Shown here: in pieces, positions 8,664 through 17,517 of the stretch
Numbering within the stretch: the stretch's first letter is position 1
Layout of the letters: each line of letters starts with the position of its first letter
NCBI GenBank assembly: GCA_020026055.1
Contig: JAHHRA010000004.1
Span: forward strand, 10,836-74,835
Length of the DNA stretch: 64,000 nt
Source: Actinobacillus sp.
GTDB lineage: Bacteria; Pseudomonadota; Gammaproteobacteria; Enterobacterales; Pasteurellaceae
Direction of reading: 5' to 3'
Notes under the pieces: generated by a model
Databases searched by the model: none
Told to the model about the DNA's origin: nothing
What the model saw: only the letters and a program-made list of their open reading frames with translations
Position numbers and translations under genes: made by a program

Positions 8664-9317
8664 CTAAAATGTAGTAAAAATATCTTCTAAAGCAAATCTA
8701 GACTTTGGTAGCGTTTTGTTGAAGTCGTCAGCTGTGCTGTAGCCCAAGGCAACGATGACTAGGGGTTCTAGATTCTTTTCTTTTAAATTTAGTACTTGAG
8801 ATAAAACATCTTTATCAAAACCTTCAATTGGCAAGCTGTCAATGTTCATATCGGCGGCGGCTAATAAGAATTGTCCAAGATTTAAATAAATTTGATAACT
8901 TGCCCAAGATTTAAGATCTTTGATGACGTTAGCGTGTTGGTCAATAAACCAGTTTCGTACTTCTTTAGCACGTTGCATCACGGCTTCATCAGTGTAGCGT
9001 CCGTCTGCAAGCTCTTTGCGAGCTAAAGTATCAAAATGAGTGTCGTTTAAATTTGTTTTTAAGCAGAAGATAAAAATATTTGAAGCTTCAAGGATTTTTT
9101 TAGTGTTGAACTTAAAAAATCCTTCCGTGCTTTGTGTAACTAATGTTTTGCCAGCATCACTATCAGTCATTAAAAGATGCCAAGGTTGACAGTTCACACT
9201 TGAAGGACTAATGCGGATAATTTCTTTTAAAGCTTGAAGTTGTTCAGTTGGTATTTTACGAGTTGGATCAAAATGTTTGCAAGAATAGCGACGTTGTGCA
9301 CTTTTTAAAATAGACAT
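8664..9317 (-). CDS. NfsB-like FMN nitroreductase
   Basis: A flavoprotein of 217 residues of the nitroreductase superfamily. MSILKSAQRRYSCKHFDP at the N-terminus and RISPSSVNCQPWHLLM (about 52-67) are the FMN-binding signatures of the NfsB/dihydropteridine reductase group, and the C-terminal half contains the family GFD and VALGYS elements. These enzymes reduce nitroaromatics, quinones or flavins using NAD(P)H; the physiological substrate is not readable from sequence. It is a single gene with its own terminator, between glyQ and glnE on the same strand. AAGGAG about 7 bases before the ATG supports the start. Confidence 0.88.
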   Translation of the reverse strand: MSILKSAQRRYSCKHFDPTRKIPTEQLQALKEIIRISPSSVNCQPWHLLMTDSDAGKTLVTQSTEGFFKFNTKKILEASNIFIFCLKTNLNDTHFDTLARKELADGRYTDEAVMQRAKEVRNWFIDQHANVIKDLKSWASYQIYLNLGQFLLAAADMNIDSLPIEGFDKDVLSQVLNLKEKNLEPLVIVALGYSTADDFNKTLPKSRFALEDIFTTF

Positions 9318-9406
9318 AATTAACTCCTTGTTATTTAATGAATTTCTAACATATAGAAGAAATAACTTCTTATTGTAATCTATGCAAAATAAAAAGCCAG
9401 TATGGG

Positions 9407-12250
9407 TTAGTCAGAAAAAAGATCTTGCCAAAGAGATTGTATGAATTTTCGTTCTTTTGCGAACATATTTTCATCTGTATAAGCAGTAGTGCCCATTAAA
9501 TTTTGATGGTGAATTTGGTTGCGAAAAGCTTTGTAACAGTGGATTAAATATATGCAGGTTTCGTTAGGTAAAATATTCCCTGCTTGCAAAATGTTTTCAA
9601 AAATACGTACGTTGTCTGACCATTTAGCTAAATGTGGATAATTAGGTGCATTAGCAAGAACGAGATATTGAGCAATAAATTCAATATCTGTGATCCCTCC
9701 TCGATCTGTTTTCAAATGAAATGAATGAGTGGAATGAGATTGCCACATTTTTTCACGCATTGCACGGACATCTTGGCGGAGATCTTTTTTATTTCGGGCA
9801 GTAGTTAAAATTTGTTGTCGTAAAGTTTCAAACTGTGCTTGCAGTGCTTTATCACCACAAATTGCACGGCTTCTCACTAGTGCTTGCGTTTCCCAAGTCC
9901 ACGCTTCTTTTTGTTGATAATGAGCAAAAGATTGAAGAGAACAACAAATAAGTCCTGAATCTCCCTCTGGTCGTAAGCGAATATCTAAATCATAAAGCTG
10001 TCCACTTGCTGTTCTAAGCGTAAAGAGACTAATAATTTTTTGAGTGAGTTTGGCATAAAAGAGAGCGTTATCAATGCAACGTCGACCGCCTTGTGTCTCA
10101 CCTTGATATTGATTATCAAATAAGAAAACTACATCCAAATCTGATTTATAACCTAATTCAATTCCGCCTAATTTGCCATAAGCCACTATTAAAAAACCTT
10201 TCTGATTTTGGGGTAAACCTTGTGGTACACCAAAGCGTTGTGTGACTTGCTGCCAAGCAAAATCCACTACTTCTTGCATCAAACTTTGTGCTAAATAAGT
10301 TAAATGGTCGCTCACTTTCATCACTGGAAGTGCTTCTAAAATGTCTGCTGCCGCAATTTGGAAGAAAATGCTTTGTTTAAATTGACGTAAAGCATCAATA
10401 AATACTTCTTCATCTTTTGGGGGAAGGCGAAGCAAATATTCACGTAATAATTGTGGATATTGCTGGAATGGTGTTGGGTGAAGTAGAGCATGTCGATTAA
10501 GCAATTCATCTAATAGAATAGGGTGTTTTGCTACTTGTTCGGCGATCATTTGCGAACGGCTGCAAAGTTCGATTAATTGTTGACGAACGGGGGGATTTTC
10601 GAGCAATAATTCCAAATAAGGTGTTCGTGTCAGGATTGCTTGTAGAATGGTTAAAATCCGTATGAAAAATGGGATAGCAGGTTGAGGGAGTTCTGCAATC
10701 ATTTGTGGTAATAATTTTTGTATAACTTGACGACCACGTTCACCCATAGGACGTTTATTGATATATTGTTTAAAATTTAGTAGTTGTGGTAATAAAGAGG
10801 TAAATTGCGGTGAATCTGCAAAAATATGAGCTAACTCGTTGTTTTCTTCTAACCAATTTCCCCATTGAGAATGATATTCTCCTTGTCCTTCTTCATTGAT
10901 CAATTGCTGAAAAATGCAATGTACATTTTGCTGATGCTGTGCGAGAACTTGGCAATAATCCTGCCAGTTTTTAATTGTGTAATGTTGAATTTGAGGTTGA
11001 TTTTCAGTATTTAAAAAATAATATTGTTGACAGCTTTCAATTAAGCGTTGTTGGTCACGTGGATGTGTTGGTAAATTTTGTGTTTGTTGATCCGCTATTG
11101 CTTGTAAGCAATTTTCACTGTGTCGCAAGAAAAGGTAAGCAGCATGAAGTTGTTGACATTGGTGAGGGAGAAGCAAACGCAGACTTTCAAGTTTAGGCAA
11201 AAGCGACAAAAGAGAAGTATTTTGCAAAATAGGTTCACGTCCACCACGGATCAATTGAAAGACTTGCACGATAAATTCAATTTCACGAATGCCTCCTGTT
11301 CCCAGTTTAATATTATTTACTAATTGACGTCGTCGCACTTCTATCGTAATTTGGTTTTTCATCTCGCGTAGGGCTTGAATTGCACTAAAATCAATATAAC
11401 GGCGGTACATAAATGGGCGTAATATTTGCGTTAGTAGGTGATTTTCATCTTTGCCAAGCACTCGTGCTTTCAGCATCGCATAACGTTCCCAATTGCGTCC
11501 TTGAGTTTGGTAATATTGTTCCAATGCAGCAAAACTTAGGACTAATGCACCATCTTCACCAAAAGGGCGTAAACGCATATCTACACGATAAACAAACCCA
11601 TCTTCGTTAAAATCATTTAAGGCTTGAATAAGCCGTTGACTGAGACGAGTAAAAAAGATTTGGTTATCAATTTCACGGCGTGTACCTTGTGTCATTCCTT
11701 TTTCGGGATAAGCAAAAATTAAATCAATATCTGAGGAAAAATTGAGTTCACGACCACCCAGTTTCCCCATTGCTATGACGATCAGAGGTTGAGGGTTCCC
11801 TTTGTTATCACAAGGTGTTCCCATTTCTTGGCAAGCTTGGTGATAAAGCCAATCACGTGTTGCGAGGATCAAACTTTCAGCAAGTTCGGAAAGTGCTAAT
11901 AGAATTTGCTCTACAGTGGCAAGTCCTAAACTTTGCCAAAGACAAATTTCTGCTAATGCACGATGACGGAATAAGCGAGTACATTTTTGCAATTCGTGAA
12001 AATTTGTAACAGTTTTCAATTGGTTAGTAAGAATAGTTTGATAAGTAAATTGAATAGGGAAAGGGGGCAATTTGACAAGACATTGCTGGAAAAAAACTTT
12101 TTGTTTCAACCATACATCACCAAGAAAATCAGATAATGCTAGGGCTTTGATTAACTCTGCCCGTAATGGAATAGAGATATTTTCTAATTGATGATGTTGC
12201 AACAGTTGATTAAATCTCTGTTCAGCAATTTGCATAAGCTTAGCATTCAT
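9407..12250 (-). CDS. glnE: glutamine synthetase adenylyltransferase/deadenylase
   Basis: A bifunctional enzyme of 947 residues, matching E. coli GlnE in length, that adds AMP to or removes it from glutamine synthetase according to nitrogen status. It has two nucleotidyltransferase domains, each with a GS-x-DxD-type motif: N-terminal GKLGGRELNFSSDIDLIF (162-179; metal ligands D174, D176) for deadenylation, and C-terminal GKLGGIELGYKSDLDVVFLF near residue 700 for adenylylation. TDRGGITDIEFIAQYLVLA is typical of the C-terminal helical part. Both active sites look intact. It is a monocistronic unit between the nitroreductase gene and lplA. Confidence 0.97.
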   Translation of the reverse strand: MNAKLMQIAEQRFNQLLQHHQLENISIPLRAELIKALALSDFLGDVWLKQKVFFQQCLVKLPPFPIQFTYQTILTNQLKTVTNFHELQKCTRLFRHRALAEICLWQSLGLATVEQILLALSELAESLILATRDWLYHQACQEMGTPCDNKGNPQPLIVIAMGKLGGRELNFSSDIDLIFAYPEKGMTQGTRREIDNQIFFTRLSQRLIQALNDFNEDGFVYRVDMRLRPFGEDGALVLSFAALEQYYQTQGRNWERYAMLKARVLGKDENHLLTQILRPFMYRRYIDFSAIQALREMKNQITIEVRRRQLVNNIKLGTGGIREIEFIVQVFQLIRGGREPILQNTSLLSLLPKLESLRLLLPHQCQQLHAAYLFLRHSENCLQAIADQQTQNLPTHPRDQQRLIESCQQYYFLNTENQPQIQHYTIKNWQDYCQVLAQHQQNVHCIFQQLINEEGQGEYHSQWGNWLEENNELAHIFADSPQFTSLLPQLLNFKQYINKRPMGERGRQVIQKLLPQMIAELPQPAIPFFIRILTILQAILTRTPYLELLLENPPVRQQLIELCSRSQMIAEQVAKHPILLDELLNRHALLHPTPFQQYPQLLREYLLRLPPKDEEVFIDALRQFKQSIFFQIAAADILEALPVMKVSDHLTYLAQSLMQEVVDFAWQQVTQRFGVPQGLPQNQKGFLIVAYGKLGGIELGYKSDLDVVFLFDNQYQGETQGGRRCIDNALFYAKLTQKIISLFTLRTASGQLYDLDIRLRPEGDSGLICCSLQSFAHYQQKEAWTWETQALVRSRAICGDKALQAQFETLRQQILTTARNKKDLRQDVRAMREKMWQSHSTHSFHLKTDRGGITDIEFIAQYLVLANAPNYPHLAKWSDNVRIFENILQAGNILPNETCIYLIHCYKAFRNQIHHQNLMGTTAYTDENMFAKERKFIQSLWQDLFSD

Positions 12251-12427
12251 AGCTTTGTTCCTGTCGAAAAATGAACGAAATTTACACCTTAAATTTATTA
12301 CAGAATGTGAGATTTTTTGTGATATTCATTTTGCAAGGTTGCATGGTATAAATATGCCGTTTTTAGTTAGAAAATCTATTTTTGACTAAAGAAAAATCTT
12401 CAGAATTTGCTGGCGTAAAAATTGAAA

Positions 12428-13435
12428 CTATTGTAATTGTGTTTTTAACCAATTACAAAATTCAAGGAGAGGCATTTGCCAGTTTGGATTTTGTTTTGCT
12501 AATAATTGCAATGCTGGTTGAATATTGTTATTTGTATACAAGTTACAACGTAACGTTTCTTTAATCGCTGCGATCATCATTATGTCTAAAGCATCTGAAT
12601 AAATAGTAACATCAATGATTTTCCCTTCTTCAATTTGCAAACGCAGATCAACAATCCCCCAATCAAAACGGGTCTCTAATTGATGTGTAAATTCAGGTGT
12701 TTTACCAAAACGCCAATCCCAATCTGCCATTTTTGCATAATATTGTTGCAGAGTTGGTAATTGAGTAAGTTTCTGTTCATCTAAGATCTCGATGTCAACT
12801 TTTTGTTCATAATGGCGTTCAAAAGCTTGAATAATTGTATCACACAGAATTTGGTGATTAATCTGGGAGTTGAATTCGACTAAATTCGCAACTCTTGAAC
12901 GCACAGATTTGATTCCTTTAGCTGCGAGTTTTAAAGGATGAGGTTGCAAATAATCATTTAATTTATCCATATTAGCTTTAAGAAGCATTGTGCCATGATG
13001 AAAAGCACGGTCAATTTTTTGTTTAAATGCACTGCCTGAAATTTTTTTATCCCCAACCAGTAGATCATTGCGTCCTGAAAGCTTAGCATCAATGCCAAGT
13101 GTAGCAAGAGCTTGGCAGATGATCTTAAAATTTGTATGTTGATCGAAATCCTGTTTTGGGGACATAAAAGTGAAATTAGTATTGCCAAGGTCGTGAAAAA
13201 CGGCACCGCCACCACTTTGACGACGAGCAAGAAAAACTCCATCGTTTTCCATTTTATCGATCTTGCATTCCAACCATGGATTTTGAAAATGTCCGATGAC
13301 GACAGTATCAGTGTTTCGCCACAAAAACAGAATTTGTGTATCTGCGGCTAATTCATTAAAAATCCAATCTTCAATTGCAAGATTAAACCAAGGATTAGTG
13401 ACATTCGAAATTAACACACGCAGTTTTTTACACAT
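12428..13435 (-). CDS. lplA: lipoate-protein ligase A
   Basis: An enzyme of 335 residues that activates scavenged lipoate with ATP and transfers it to lipoyl domains, such as the two in AceF encoded at 57420. The lipoyl-AMP binding motif RRQSGGGAVFHDLGN (about 72-86) and GRNDLLVGDKKISGSAFK with the catalytic Lys are present, plus a C-terminal accessory domain ending FCNWLKTQLQ. Transcribed divergently from the PTS operon. The start codon sits directly behind a hairpin that buries the Shine-Dalgarno sequence (13440-13467), which suggests regulated translation. Confidence 0.95.
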   Translation of the reverse strand: MCKKLRVLISNVTNPWFNLAIEDWIFNELAADTQILFLWRNTDTVVIGHFQNPWLECKIDKMENDGVFLARRQSGGGAVFHDLGNTNFTFMSPKQDFDQHTNFKIICQALATLGIDAKLSGRNDLLVGDKKISGSAFKQKIDRAFHHGTMLLKANMDKLNDYLQPHPLKLAAKGIKSVRSRVANLVEFNSQINHQILCDTIIQAFERHYEQKVDIEILDEQKLTQLPTLQQYYAKMADWDWRFGKTPEFTHQLETRFDWGIVDLRLQIEEGKIIDVTIYSDALDIMMIAAIKETLRCNLYTNNNIQPALQLLAKQNPNWQMPLLEFCNWLKTQLQ

Positions 13436-13439
13436 AAAA

Positions 13440-13467
13440 AGTCCCTTTATTATTAAAATAAAGGACT
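13440..13467 (-). promoter_or_regulatory. hairpin masking the lplA ribosome-binding site
   Basis: On the minus strand, AGTCCTTTATT pairs with AATAAAGGGACT (11 bp, one bulged G) and is followed by TTTTT and then the lplA ATG. The only good Shine-Dalgarno (AAGGGA) is inside the 3' arm. It could act as a translational switch or as a terminator immediately before the coding region. Confidence 0.55.
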
Positions 13468-13543
13468 CAATTTCCCATTAAAATGCAATTTTGTAAAGAA
13501 AAGAGAAAAATTGTGTAAAATTTGAATAATCTCAAAATGTAAT

Positions 13544-13559
13544 TGTGATTATTATCATG
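13544..13559 (+). promoter_or_regulatory. candidate CRP site upstream of the PTS-pyk operon
   Basis: TGTGA-TTATTA-TCATG resembles the CRP consensus TGTGA-N6-TCACA (left half perfect, right half 3 of 5). It lies 79-94 bp before the IIB start codon in the lplA/PTS divergent gap, a sensible place for catabolite control of a sugar PTS. Confidence 0.5.
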
Positions 13560-13637
13560 AATTATTGTTCAATTGATTGTAAAATAACAGCAAATATCAA
13601 ATAATAACCCGATTTCATAAAATGTAAGGAGCTAAAT

Positions 13638-13907
13638 ATGAAAAACATTATGGTTGTGTGTGGTAATGGCTTAGGGACATCTTTAATGATGGAAATGGCA
13701 GTAAAAGAAGTGTTGCAAAAATTAGGCAAAGATGCACAAGTTAGCCACGAAGATCTATCTTCAGCCATTTCAAGCCAAGCCGATATTTGGGTCGCCGCCA
13801 AAGATGTTGCTAAGCAATTAGAAGAAGCAGGCAAACAAAATATTGTCAGCTTAACTAATATTTTTGATAAAGCCGATATTCAAGCACAATTAACGGCACT
13901 GCTTTAA
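13638..13907 (+). CDS. PTS ascorbate-type (UlaB/SgcB-like) IIB component
   Basis: A cytoplasmic PTS IIB protein of 89 residues. The phosphocysteine loop VVCGNGLGTS lies at residues 6-15, with Cys8 as the phospho-carrier. It receives phosphate from the IIA encoded two genes downstream and passes it to the sugar bound by IIC. TAAGGAG precedes the ATG. First gene of IIB-IIC-IIA-pyk; its TAA overlaps an in-frame ATG for the IIC gene, though the likely IIC start is 18 bases further on. The sugar is unknown: no ascorbate catabolic gene (ulaD/E/F/G-like) is beside it. Confidence 0.88.
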   Translation: MKNIMVVCGNGLGTSLMMEMAVKEVLQKLGKDAQVSHEDLSSAISSQADIWVAAKDVAKQLEEAGKQNIVSLTNIFDKADIQAQLTALL

Positions 13908-13924
13908 TGGGCAAAGAGGAAAAT

Positions 13925-15187
13925 ATGATGCAATACTTTTTTGAGTTTATGCTGGGATTGTTAAAAGAGCCTGCCATTATGGTGGGCTTAATTGCGTTTA
14001 TCGGCTTGATTGCACAGCGTGCTGATATATCGACGATTCTTAAAGGTACGAGTAAAACTGTACTAGGTTATTTGATTTTAGGCTTTGGTGCGAATGCATT
14101 AATTGGGGCATTAGGGAATTTCTCGGCAGTTTTTAGCCACGCTTTTCAAACTTCAGGTGTTATACCAAATAACGAAGCTATTGTTGCAGTCGCTCAGAAA
14201 TCTTTTGGTTACGAAATGGCGTTGATTATGTTCTTCGCTTTTGTAGTTAACATTTTGTTAGCACGTTTCACACCGTTGAAATACATTTTTTTAACTGGAC
14301 ATCATACGATGTTTATGTCGATGTTAGTAGCAGTGATCCTTTCAACCGCCAAAATTACGGGCATTCCAATGGTAGTGTTAGGTTCATTGATTGTTGGTAG
14401 CTTGATGGTGATAATGCCCGCTATCGTACAGCCTTATACTAAAAAAGTGCTTGGCAATGACCAACTGGCAATGGGGCATTTTTCGACTTTGTCTTATTTA
14501 TTAGCAGGCTTTGTAGCAAGCAAATTTGGTAATAAACAACAAACTACTGAAGATTTGAATGTACCGAAGAGTTTAATGTTTTTACGAGATACACCAGTGG
14601 CAATCGCGGCAACAATGCTCATTTTCTTCTTACTCGCTTCTTTAGTGGCAGGCAAAGAATTTGTCGATACTATTGCTAATGGACAGAACTGGATTGTGTT
14701 TACTGTGATGCAATCTTTCATTTTTGCGGGCGGAGTTTATATTGTGCTACAAGGAGTGAAAATGTTTATTGCCGAGATCGTGCCAGCTTTTAAAGGGATC
14801 TCTGATAAACTTGTTCCGAATGCCAAACCTGCTCTTGATTGTCCAATGGTCTTCCCTTATGCTCCAAATGCAGTCCTCATCGGATTCCTTTCTTCATTTG
14901 CTGCAGGGCTTTTGATTATGCTTGTGCAAGCAAGTATGGGATGGACAGTGATTGTTGCAGGTGTCGTACCACATTTCTTTGTTGGCGGTGCTTCTGGTGT
15001 ATATGGTAACGCACTGGGTGGCTTACGTGGTGCTATTTTAGGTGCATTTGCTCAAGGTATTTTGATCTCAATTTTACCGATGTTACTTTTACCTGTTTTA
15101 ACTGGATTAGGTTTTCAAGCCACGACATTTGCTGATTCAGATTTCGGTATAGTGGGCTTGATTTTAGGCTGGATCGTTTCAAAATAA
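13925..15187 (+). CDS. PTS ascorbate-family (UlaA-like) IIC permease
   Basis: An integral membrane PTS permease of 420 residues with about ten or eleven hydrophobic segments. Family landmarks include FIGLIAQRADISTILKGT, FLTGHHTMFMSMLV, and PHFFVGGASGVYGNALGG near the C-terminus, all characteristic of the UlaA/SgaT (AG superfamily) IIC group. I placed the start at the ATG at 13925 (AGAGGAAAAT before it) rather than 13907, which overlaps the IIB stop and would add MGKEEN. The cognate IIB and IIA are the flanking genes. Substrate is probably a pentose-like sugar or sugar acid; ascorbate is only the family prototype. Confidence 0.88.
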   Translation: MMQYFFEFMLGLLKEPAIMVGLIAFIGLIAQRADISTILKGTSKTVLGYLILGFGANALIGALGNFSAVFSHAFQTSGVIPNNEAIVAVAQKSFGYEMALIMFFAFVVNILLARFTPLKYIFLTGHHTMFMSMLVAVILSTAKITGIPMVVLGSLIVGSLMVIMPAIVQPYTKKVLGNDQLAMGHFSTLSYLLAGFVASKFGNKQQTTEDLNVPKSLMFLRDTPVAIAATMLIFFLLASLVAGKEFVDTIANGQNWIVFTVMQSFIFAGGVYIVLQGVKMFIAEIVPAFKGISDKLVPNAKPALDCPMVFPYAPNAVLIGFLSSFAAGLLIMLVQASMGWTVIVAGVVPHFFVGGASGVYGNALGGLRGAILGAFAQGILISILPMLLLPVLTGLGFQATTFADSDFGIVGLILGWIVSK

Positions 15188-15210
15188 TGCCATCAAAAAG
15201 GAAAATTTTT

Positions 15211-15663
15211 ATGAATTTATCGACGTTGATTGGTAATAATGTACTGATTTCACAGGCTTCTAATTTGAATGCTGATCATGCTATTGAACTGATGTGTACC
15301 AAATTATTAGCAACACAAGCTATCACTCCAAATTATGTTGAGGCTATTAAAGCCTCACATCATAAACTTGGAGCTTATTACGTTGTCGCCCCTAAGATTG
15401 CGATGCCACATGCCCGTCCTGAAGACGGAGTAGTGCGAGATAGCCTACAATTGACCGTTTTCAAAAACGGTTTGGATCTAGGCGATGAAGATAACGGTGA
15501 TGTTTATCTCGCTATCACTTTAGCTGCCACTGGTGCTGAAAACCATTTACAACTTATTCAATGTATTGCTAATTTTTTCCAAAATGAAGAACTCATCGAA
15601 CAAGTTATTCAATGTAAAACAGTGGCTGAAATTCAAACTTTGCTACAAAATTTATCAAATTAA
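15211..15663 (+). CDS. PTS IIA component (UlaC/mannitol-fructose family)
   Basis: A cytoplasmic phospho-carrier of 150 residues. The active-site motif KIAMPHARPEDGV contains the phospho-accepting His, and the domain spans nearly the whole protein. An in-frame ATG at 15187 overlaps the IIC stop, but AAAGGAAAA before the ATG at 15211 and alignment with the family start (MNLSTLIG) favour the latter. Unlike PtsN at 50567, this IIA keeps its histidine. It lies only 17 bp from the pyruvate kinase gene, so the four genes are probably one transcript. Confidence 0.87.
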   Translation: MNLSTLIGNNVLISQASNLNADHAIELMCTKLLATQAITPNYVEAIKASHHKLGAYYVVAPKIAMPHARPEDGVVRDSLQLTVFKNGLDLGDEDNGDVYLAITLAATGAENHLQLIQCIANFFQNEELIEQVIQCKTVAEIQTLLQNLSN

Positions 15664-15680
15664 ACTAACTGGAGAAAGTT

Positions 15681-17123
15681 ATGACTAAAAAATTTCGTCG
15701 GACTAAAATCGTATGTACTCTCGGACCTGCGACGGATCGTGATGATAATTTAGAGAAAATCATCGCTGAGGGTGCAAACGTAGTACGGATGAATTTCTCT
15801 CATGGAACACCTGAAGATCATATTACACGTGCTAATAAAGTACGTGAAGTGGCGAAAAAACTAAATCGTCATGTGGCGATCCTTGGTGATTTGCAAGGTC
15901 CTAAAATTCGAGTGTCGACTTTTAAAGATGGTAAAGTAACCCTCAAAATTGGAGATATATTTATTCTTGATGCCGATTTGCCAAAAGGCGAAGGAGATCA
16001 AAATGCAGTTGGCATTGATTACAAAAATCTCCCACGTGATGTGAAAACAGACGATATTTTGCTACTTGATGATGGTCGTGTACAACTTAAAGTATTACGC
16101 ATTGAAGGCAATAAAGTTTTTACTGAAGTCACTGTTGCAGGTGTACTCTCTAATAATAAAGGGATTAATAAACTTGGTGGAGGTTTATCTGCGGATGCTC
16201 TAACTGAAAAAGATAAAGCTGATATTATCACAGCTGCTAAAATTGGCGTTGATTATTTGGCTGTTTCATTTCCACGTTGTGGTGAAGATTTGCGTTATGC
16301 TCGTCGTCTTGCTGAAGATGCGGGTCTTTATGCAAAAATTGTTGCTAAAGTTGAGCGAGCAGAAACTGTTGCCTCAGATGAAGCAATGGACGATGTGATC
16401 TTAGCTTCAGATGTGATTATGGTCGCACGTGGTGATCTAGGCGTAGAAATAGGTGATGCGGAACTTGTAGGCGTACAGAAAAAACTTATTCGTCGTACTC
16501 GCCAACTAAATCGTGCAGTAATTACTGCTACTCAAATGATGGAATCAATGATCACAAACCCAATGCCAACTCGAGCTGAAGTAATGGATGTTGCCAACGC
16601 AGTATTAGATGGCACTGATGCTGTCATGCTCTCAGCCGAAACAGCAGCAGGGCAGTATCCAGCTGAAACAGTGGCAGCGATGTCAAAAGTCTGCTTAGGA
16701 GCAGAAAAAATGCCAAGCATTAATATTTCTAAACACCGCTTGGATCGCACATTCGACAGCATTGAAGAAACTGTAGCGATGTCAGCAATGTACGCTGCTA
16801 ACCACTTAACGGGAGTGAAAGCAATTATTGCTTTTACTAGCACAGGGAAAACACCATTATTTATGTCACGGATCCGCTCAGGGTTACCTATTTTCGCTCT
16901 TTCACGCAATAAAGAAACGCTTAATTGCTGTGCGTTATATCGTGGCGTGATCCCTGTTTACTATAATGCTTTAAGCAGCCGTACGACAAATGCCGCTCGT
17001 GAAGCAATTCAGCTTTTAAAAGATAAAGGCTATGTCCATACAGGAGATTTAGTTTTACTGACTCAAGGGGATGAATTATCACTTGATGCTACAACGACTT
17101 GCCGTACATTAATAGTAGAATAA
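15681..17123 (+). CDS. pykA: pyruvate kinase
   Basis: A glycolytic enzyme of 480 residues, PEP + ADP to pyruvate + ATP. Length and sequence (KFRRTKIVCTLGPATDRDDN, MNFSHGTPEDH, GDLQGPKIRVSTF, ITATQMMESMITNPMPTRAE, DAVMLSAETAAGQYP) fit the PykA (type II) form. The substrate/metal-binding MVARGDLGVEIG motif is present. GGAGAAAG precedes the start. It directly follows a complete PTS, unusual company: PEP consumed by the PTS and by pyruvate kinase would be produced and used under one promoter. A terminator follows at 17170. Confidence 0.96.
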   Translation: MTKKFRRTKIVCTLGPATDRDDNLEKIIAEGANVVRMNFSHGTPEDHITRANKVREVAKKLNRHVAILGDLQGPKIRVSTFKDGKVTLKIGDIFILDADLPKGEGDQNAVGIDYKNLPRDVKTDDILLLDDGRVQLKVLRIEGNKVFTEVTVAGVLSNNKGINKLGGGLSADALTEKDKADIITAAKIGVDYLAVSFPRCGEDLRYARRLAEDAGLYAKIVAKVERAETVASDEAMDDVILASDVIMVARGDLGVEIGDAELVGVQKKLIRRTRQLNRAVITATQMMESMITNPMPTRAEVMDVANAVLDGTDAVMLSAETAAGQYPAETVAAMSKVCLGAEKMPSINISKHRLDRTFDSIEETVAMSAMYAANHLTGVKAIIAFTSTGKTPLFMSRIRSGLPIFALSRNKETLNCCALYRGVIPVYYNALSSRTTNAAREAIQLLKDKGYVHTGDLVLLTQGDELSLDATTTCRTLIVE

Positions 17124-17169
17124 ATTTTCACGCAAAATATCCAAAATTTAGATAACTTCGCAAACTAAT

Positions 17170-17206
17170 GGACTGATTTCTATATTTAATAGGATCAGTC
17201 CTTTTA
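17170..17206 (+). terminator. terminator after pykA
   Basis: Stem GGACTGAT/ATCAGTCC, 16-base loop, then TTTT-AA-TTTTTT. Confidence 0.75.
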
Positions 17207-17465
17207 ATTTTTTGTATTGTTGACACAATATTTTTGCTATTTTTAACAGTTTTAAAAGCTTAATCTTTATCTAATAAAAAATATCTTCAAAAAGTTATAG
17301 TTAACTTAGGGAAGAATCAATTATTACAATTGTAAGTTATTCAAACTTCTTACAACATGTTGAGTTTACTTTATGTAGAAAAGCTAGCTTTCAAAAAAAC
17401 GGCTTCTTTTATATATGGTGAAAATTTTTTTCGATTTTAAAGGCGTACTAACTAATTTTTAAACA
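17207..17465. repeat. AT-rich spacer with a repeat half-copy
   Basis: No gene is visible. A half-copy of the dispersed repeat (GAAAATTTTTTTCGATTTTAAAGGCGTAC) lies at about 17419-17449. The rest is featureless AT-rich DNA between two convergent transcription units. Confidence 0.5.
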
Positions 17466-17496
17466 ATAAAAAACCCTAAAGTGATAGCTTTAGGGT
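17466..17496 (-). terminator. terminator of the alcohol dehydrogenase gene
   Basis: Minus-strand stem ACCCTAAAG/CTTTAGGGT with a six-base loop and TTTTTTATTG, 22 bp past the stop codon. Confidence 0.85.
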
Positions 17497-17517
17497 GTAT
17501 TAGTTTAGATTTTTAAA

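Noticed and set aside
13907..15187. Calling the PTS IIC/IIB/IIA genes ulaABC for ascorbate
   Set aside because: Family fits, but no ulaD/E/F/G-like catabolic genes are adjacent, so the sugar is left open.
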